Assembly: GCA_031284665.1 (NCBI GenBank)
Contig: JAITXR010000401.1
Coordinates: 1 to 7,490 of the forward strand
DNA from: Paludibacter sp.
GTDB lineage: Bacteria > Bacteroidota > Bacteroidia > Bacteroidales > Paludibacteraceae
Length of the DNA: 7,490 nt
Reading direction: 5' to 3'
In this document: positions 5,711-7,490 of the stretch, piece after piece
Layout of the letters: each line of letters starts with the position of its first letter
Position numbering within the stretch: the stretch's first letter is position 1
Position numbers and translations under genes: made by a program
The notes under the pieces: model-generated
Databases searched by the model: none
What the model saw: only the letters and a program-made list of their open reading frames with translations
Told to the model about the DNA's origin: nothing

Positions 5711-7189
5711 TTATTTAACTTCCACAAGTTTATATTTTGGCACTAACGATTTCATTATCATCCAGCCAATAAGATAAGCAAGTGCGCAAACAATGAAAAT
5801 GATAAAATATCCTGCCGGTTTGCCTTCAAAACCGAGGAAAGTCATATTTGTATTTGCAGCGTAATCGAAAAGACTACCCGACGATTTGTTAATCAAAAAT
5901 GAGCCTAAACCGCCTGCCATTCCGCCTATTCCGGTAATGGTGGCAATTGCCGATTTTGGGAACATATCGCCCACACTCGAGAATATATTAGCCGACCACG
6001 ATTGATGCGCCGCTCCGCCCAAACCAATTAGAATTACAGGAAACCAAGCCGCTTTTTGCCCTAAAATTGGCTCAAAATACATTGCCAATGGCTGAGCCGC
6101 CAATACTACTAATGGGATAAATGCAAATATGAGCATTGCTTGCATTCGTGCTGCATAAGGGTTTTTCCCTGTTTTTTTGATAATTATAGAAGGAAGTTTA
6201 CCGCCATAAATCGACAGCATAGTGATTGCGTACAGCGTAAAAATCAAGGCTACTCCTAAATATCCACCTTTATTTACATCGAGCGAAATGTTGAACTGCG
6301 CTTTCAGATACGATGGTGCCCAGAAAAGGTAAAACCACCACACTCCGTCGGTCATAAATTTTCCGAGAGCGAATGCCCATGTTTGTTTATGTTTGAAACA
6401 ATCGAAAAACGACAATTTTTTCTCTTTACCTTCTTGGTTTTTAACGCCTTCCTTCTCTTTGTCTGAAAGAATATATTCCAACTCAGCCTCGTTTACTTTT
6501 GGATTCGCTTCAGGTTTTTTATATGCAAATACCCAAAATCCCATCCAAATAAAACCTAATCCGCCAATTACAATAAATGCCATTTCCCAGCCCATTGCTG
6601 TGGCTAAAAGTGGAATTGTTAACGGAGCAATCAGTGCACCGATTGAGGCACCTGAATTGAAGATACTTGTGGCAAATGCACGGTCTTTTTTCGGAAAATA
6701 TTCGGCAGTGGCTTTAATTGATGCAGGGAAGTTTCCGGCTTCGCCCAGAGCAAGTACGCATCGGCATATAACAAAAATTGTTACGCTGATATTCACTATT
6801 GTTCCCACATTTCCTACGTTATTAATTATTTCTTTTGCACCTTCGAAACTTAATACCCAAGTTCCCGACGCAATTCCGGCAGTTACAATTCCGCTAAAAG
6901 CGTGCATACACGCGCCCAGCGACCATACGCCGATAGCCCAAAGGAAACCTTTTTTGGTGTCAAGCCAATCGACAAAACGACCGGCAAAAAGCATAGCAAC
7001 GGCATAAACGATTGAAAATAATCCGGTTATCCATCCGTAATCCGAATCTGTCCATTGAAATTCAGGTTTGATAAAATCCTCGAATGTGAGTGAGAGTACC
7101 TGCCGGTCTAAGTAATTTACTGTAGTTGCAAAAAACAGCATTACACAGATTACCCAGCGATAATTAGTCATTTTTTGTGTTTGTTTCAT
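5711..7189 (-). CDS. exuT: MFS hexuronate-type transporter (ExuT-like, anion:cation symporter family)
   Basis: A 492-residue inner-membrane transporter of the major facilitator superfamily with about 12 membrane segments, predicted to import hexuronates such as galacturonate or glucuronate with protons. Family landmarks are NYLDRQVLS in the first membrane segment (25-33), LGEAGNFPASIKATAEYFPK (148-167), and the C-terminal-half block HQSWSANIFSSVGDMFPKSA (395-414) followed by the glycine-rich segment to about 429. A charged cytoplasmic loop lies at 224-262. The protein is longer than E. coli ExuT, mainly through an insertion near 100-135 before the fourth membrane segment. The ATG at 7189 begins MKQTQKMTNYRW; M7 is an alternative start. 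It begins 25 bp after the aldolase stop on the same strand, so both are probably one operon, which supports a KDG-pathway substrate. The exact sugar acid (galacturonate, glucuronate, tagaturonate or KDG itself) cannot be told from sequence. Confidence 0.85.
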   Translation of the reverse strand: MKQTQKMTNYRWVICVMLFFATTVNYLDRQVLSLTFEDFIKPEFQWTDSDYGWITGLFSIVYAVAMLFAGRFVDWLDTKKGFLWAIGVWSLGACMHAFSGIVTAGIASGTWVLSFEGAKEIINNVGNVGTIVNISVTIFVICRCVLALGEAGNFPASIKATAEYFPKKDRAFATSIFNSGASIGALIAPLTIPLLATAMGWEMAFIVIGGLGFIWMGFWVFAYKKPEANPKVNEAELEYILSDKEKEGVKNQEGKEKKLSFFDCFKHKQTWAFALGKFMTDGVWWFYLFWAPSYLKAQFNISLDVNKGGYLGVALIFTLYAITMLSIYGGKLPSIIIKKTGKNPYAARMQAMLIFAFIPLVVLAAQPLAMYFEPILGQKAAWFPVILIGLGGAAHQSWSANIFSSVGDMFPKSAIATITGIGGMAGGLGSFLINKSSGSLFDYAANTNMTFLGFEGKPAGYFIIFIVCALAYLIGWMIMKSLVPKYKLVEVK

Positions 7190-7214
7190 GTAATTAAATT
7201 TTGATTGATTTTTT

Positions 7215-7490
7215 TTATTTAGTTTTTATTTTAGTAACTATTTCCAGCGCATTTTTGCAAAGTTCGATAATACCTGCCCAATTTTTATTTGCAATCATTT
7301 CACTCGGGAAAAGATTTGACCCCATTCCTACGCAGGTTACACCGGCGTCAAACCATTTTCGCAAATTGTCCTCTTCGGGTTTTACACCGCCTGTTACCAT
7401 TAAATTTGACCATGGCATTGGTGCTTTCAGGTTTTTTACAAATGCTGCACCCAGCACATCGCCGGGGAAAACTTTGCATAAATCGCAACC
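7215..7490 (-). CDS. eda: KDPG/KHG aldolase, C-terminal part (gene runs off the window)
   Basis: The last 91 residues of a 2-keto-3-deoxy-6-phosphogluconate aldolase, a cytoplasmic class I aldolase that splits KDPG into pyruvate and glyceraldehyde-3-phosphate; many members also act on 4-hydroxy-2-oxoglutarate. The frame stays open to the window edge and the 5' part lies beyond 7490, so the GTG codon at 7457 is internal (valine), not a start. [11 protein letters not shown] at the partial N-terminus contains the lysine expected to form the Schiff base. [13 protein letters not shown] downstream is the conserved phosphate-binding segment, and MGSNLFP follows near the C-terminal barrel strand. Its product pairs functionally with kdgK at the start of the window, although the two genes lie on opposite strands about 6 kb apart. 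It is upstream of, and probably co-transcribed with, the hexuronate-type transporter. Confidence 0.9.
   Translation of the reverse strand, partial: GCDLCKVFPGDVLGAAFVKNLKAPMPWSNLMVTGGVKPEEDNLRKWFDAGVTCVGMGSNLFPSEMIANKNWAGIIELCKNALEIVTKIKTK

Noticed and set aside
6393..7007. 204-residue open frame on the plus strand, antisense to the transporter gene
   Set aside because: It lies wholly inside a well-supported MFS gene, its composition is what the complement of membrane-protein codons yields, and it has no recognisable motif or promoter.
7215..7457. Independent 80-residue protein starting at 7457
   Set aside because: The frame continues upstream to the window edge with conserved aldolase sequence ([11 protein letters not shown]), so this is the C-terminal part of a longer gene.
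1..7490. Insertion sequence, prophage, CRISPR array, toxin-antitoxin pair, or tRNA/rRNA genes
   Set aside because: No transposase, integrase, spaced direct repeats of CRISPR size, toxin-like small gene pair, or cloverleaf sequence was found. Gene content is metabolic, regulatory and transport.

Overview
The window looks like chromosomal DNA from a member of the Bacteroidota, probably Bacteroidales-like. The sequence is AT-rich, and promoter-like boxes follow the Bacteroidota TAnnTTTG pattern rather than TATAAT. Translation starts are preceded by A-rich leaders rather than strong Shine-Dalgarno sites. The permease at 4915-5640 matches GldF, a family characteristic of this phylum. No mobile element, phage gene, CRISPR array, tRNA or rRNA was seen.

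Layout. (1) 1-129: leader and promoter. (2) 130-1155 (+): 2-keto-3-deoxygluconate (KDG) kinase. (3) 1156-1295: convergent spacer made largely of degenerate 7-8 bp tandem repeats. (4) 1296-1811 (-): gamma-carbonic-anhydrase-like hexapeptide protein. (5) 1812-1981: divergent promoter region. (6) 1982-5640 (+): a tight three-gene run of Crp/Fnr-type regulator, 737-residue TPR protein and GldF-type ABC permease. (7) 5655-5688: perfect 14-bp hairpin serving two convergent transcripts. (8) 5711-7490 (-): hexuronate-type MFS transporter preceded by the 3' part of a KDPG aldolase gene that runs off the window.

Function. The two ends belong to one pathway, hexuronate (pectin- or alginate-type sugar acid) catabolism: uptake by the transporter, phosphorylation of KDG by KdgK, and cleavage of KDPG to pyruvate and glyceraldehyde-3-phosphate by the aldolase. 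The middle is unrelated to sugar acids. The regulator, TPR protein and GldF permease are probably co-transcribed, but their joint role is unknown. GldF here has no adjacent ATPase or GldG partner.

Most of the window is ordinary core metabolism. The points most worth a second look are the Crp/Fnr-TPR-GldF operon with an orphan permease, the regulator's altered DNA-recognition helix and effector pocket, a 17-base element shared (with a 2-nt gap) by the kdgK and regulator leaders, and the heptamer-repeat spacer.
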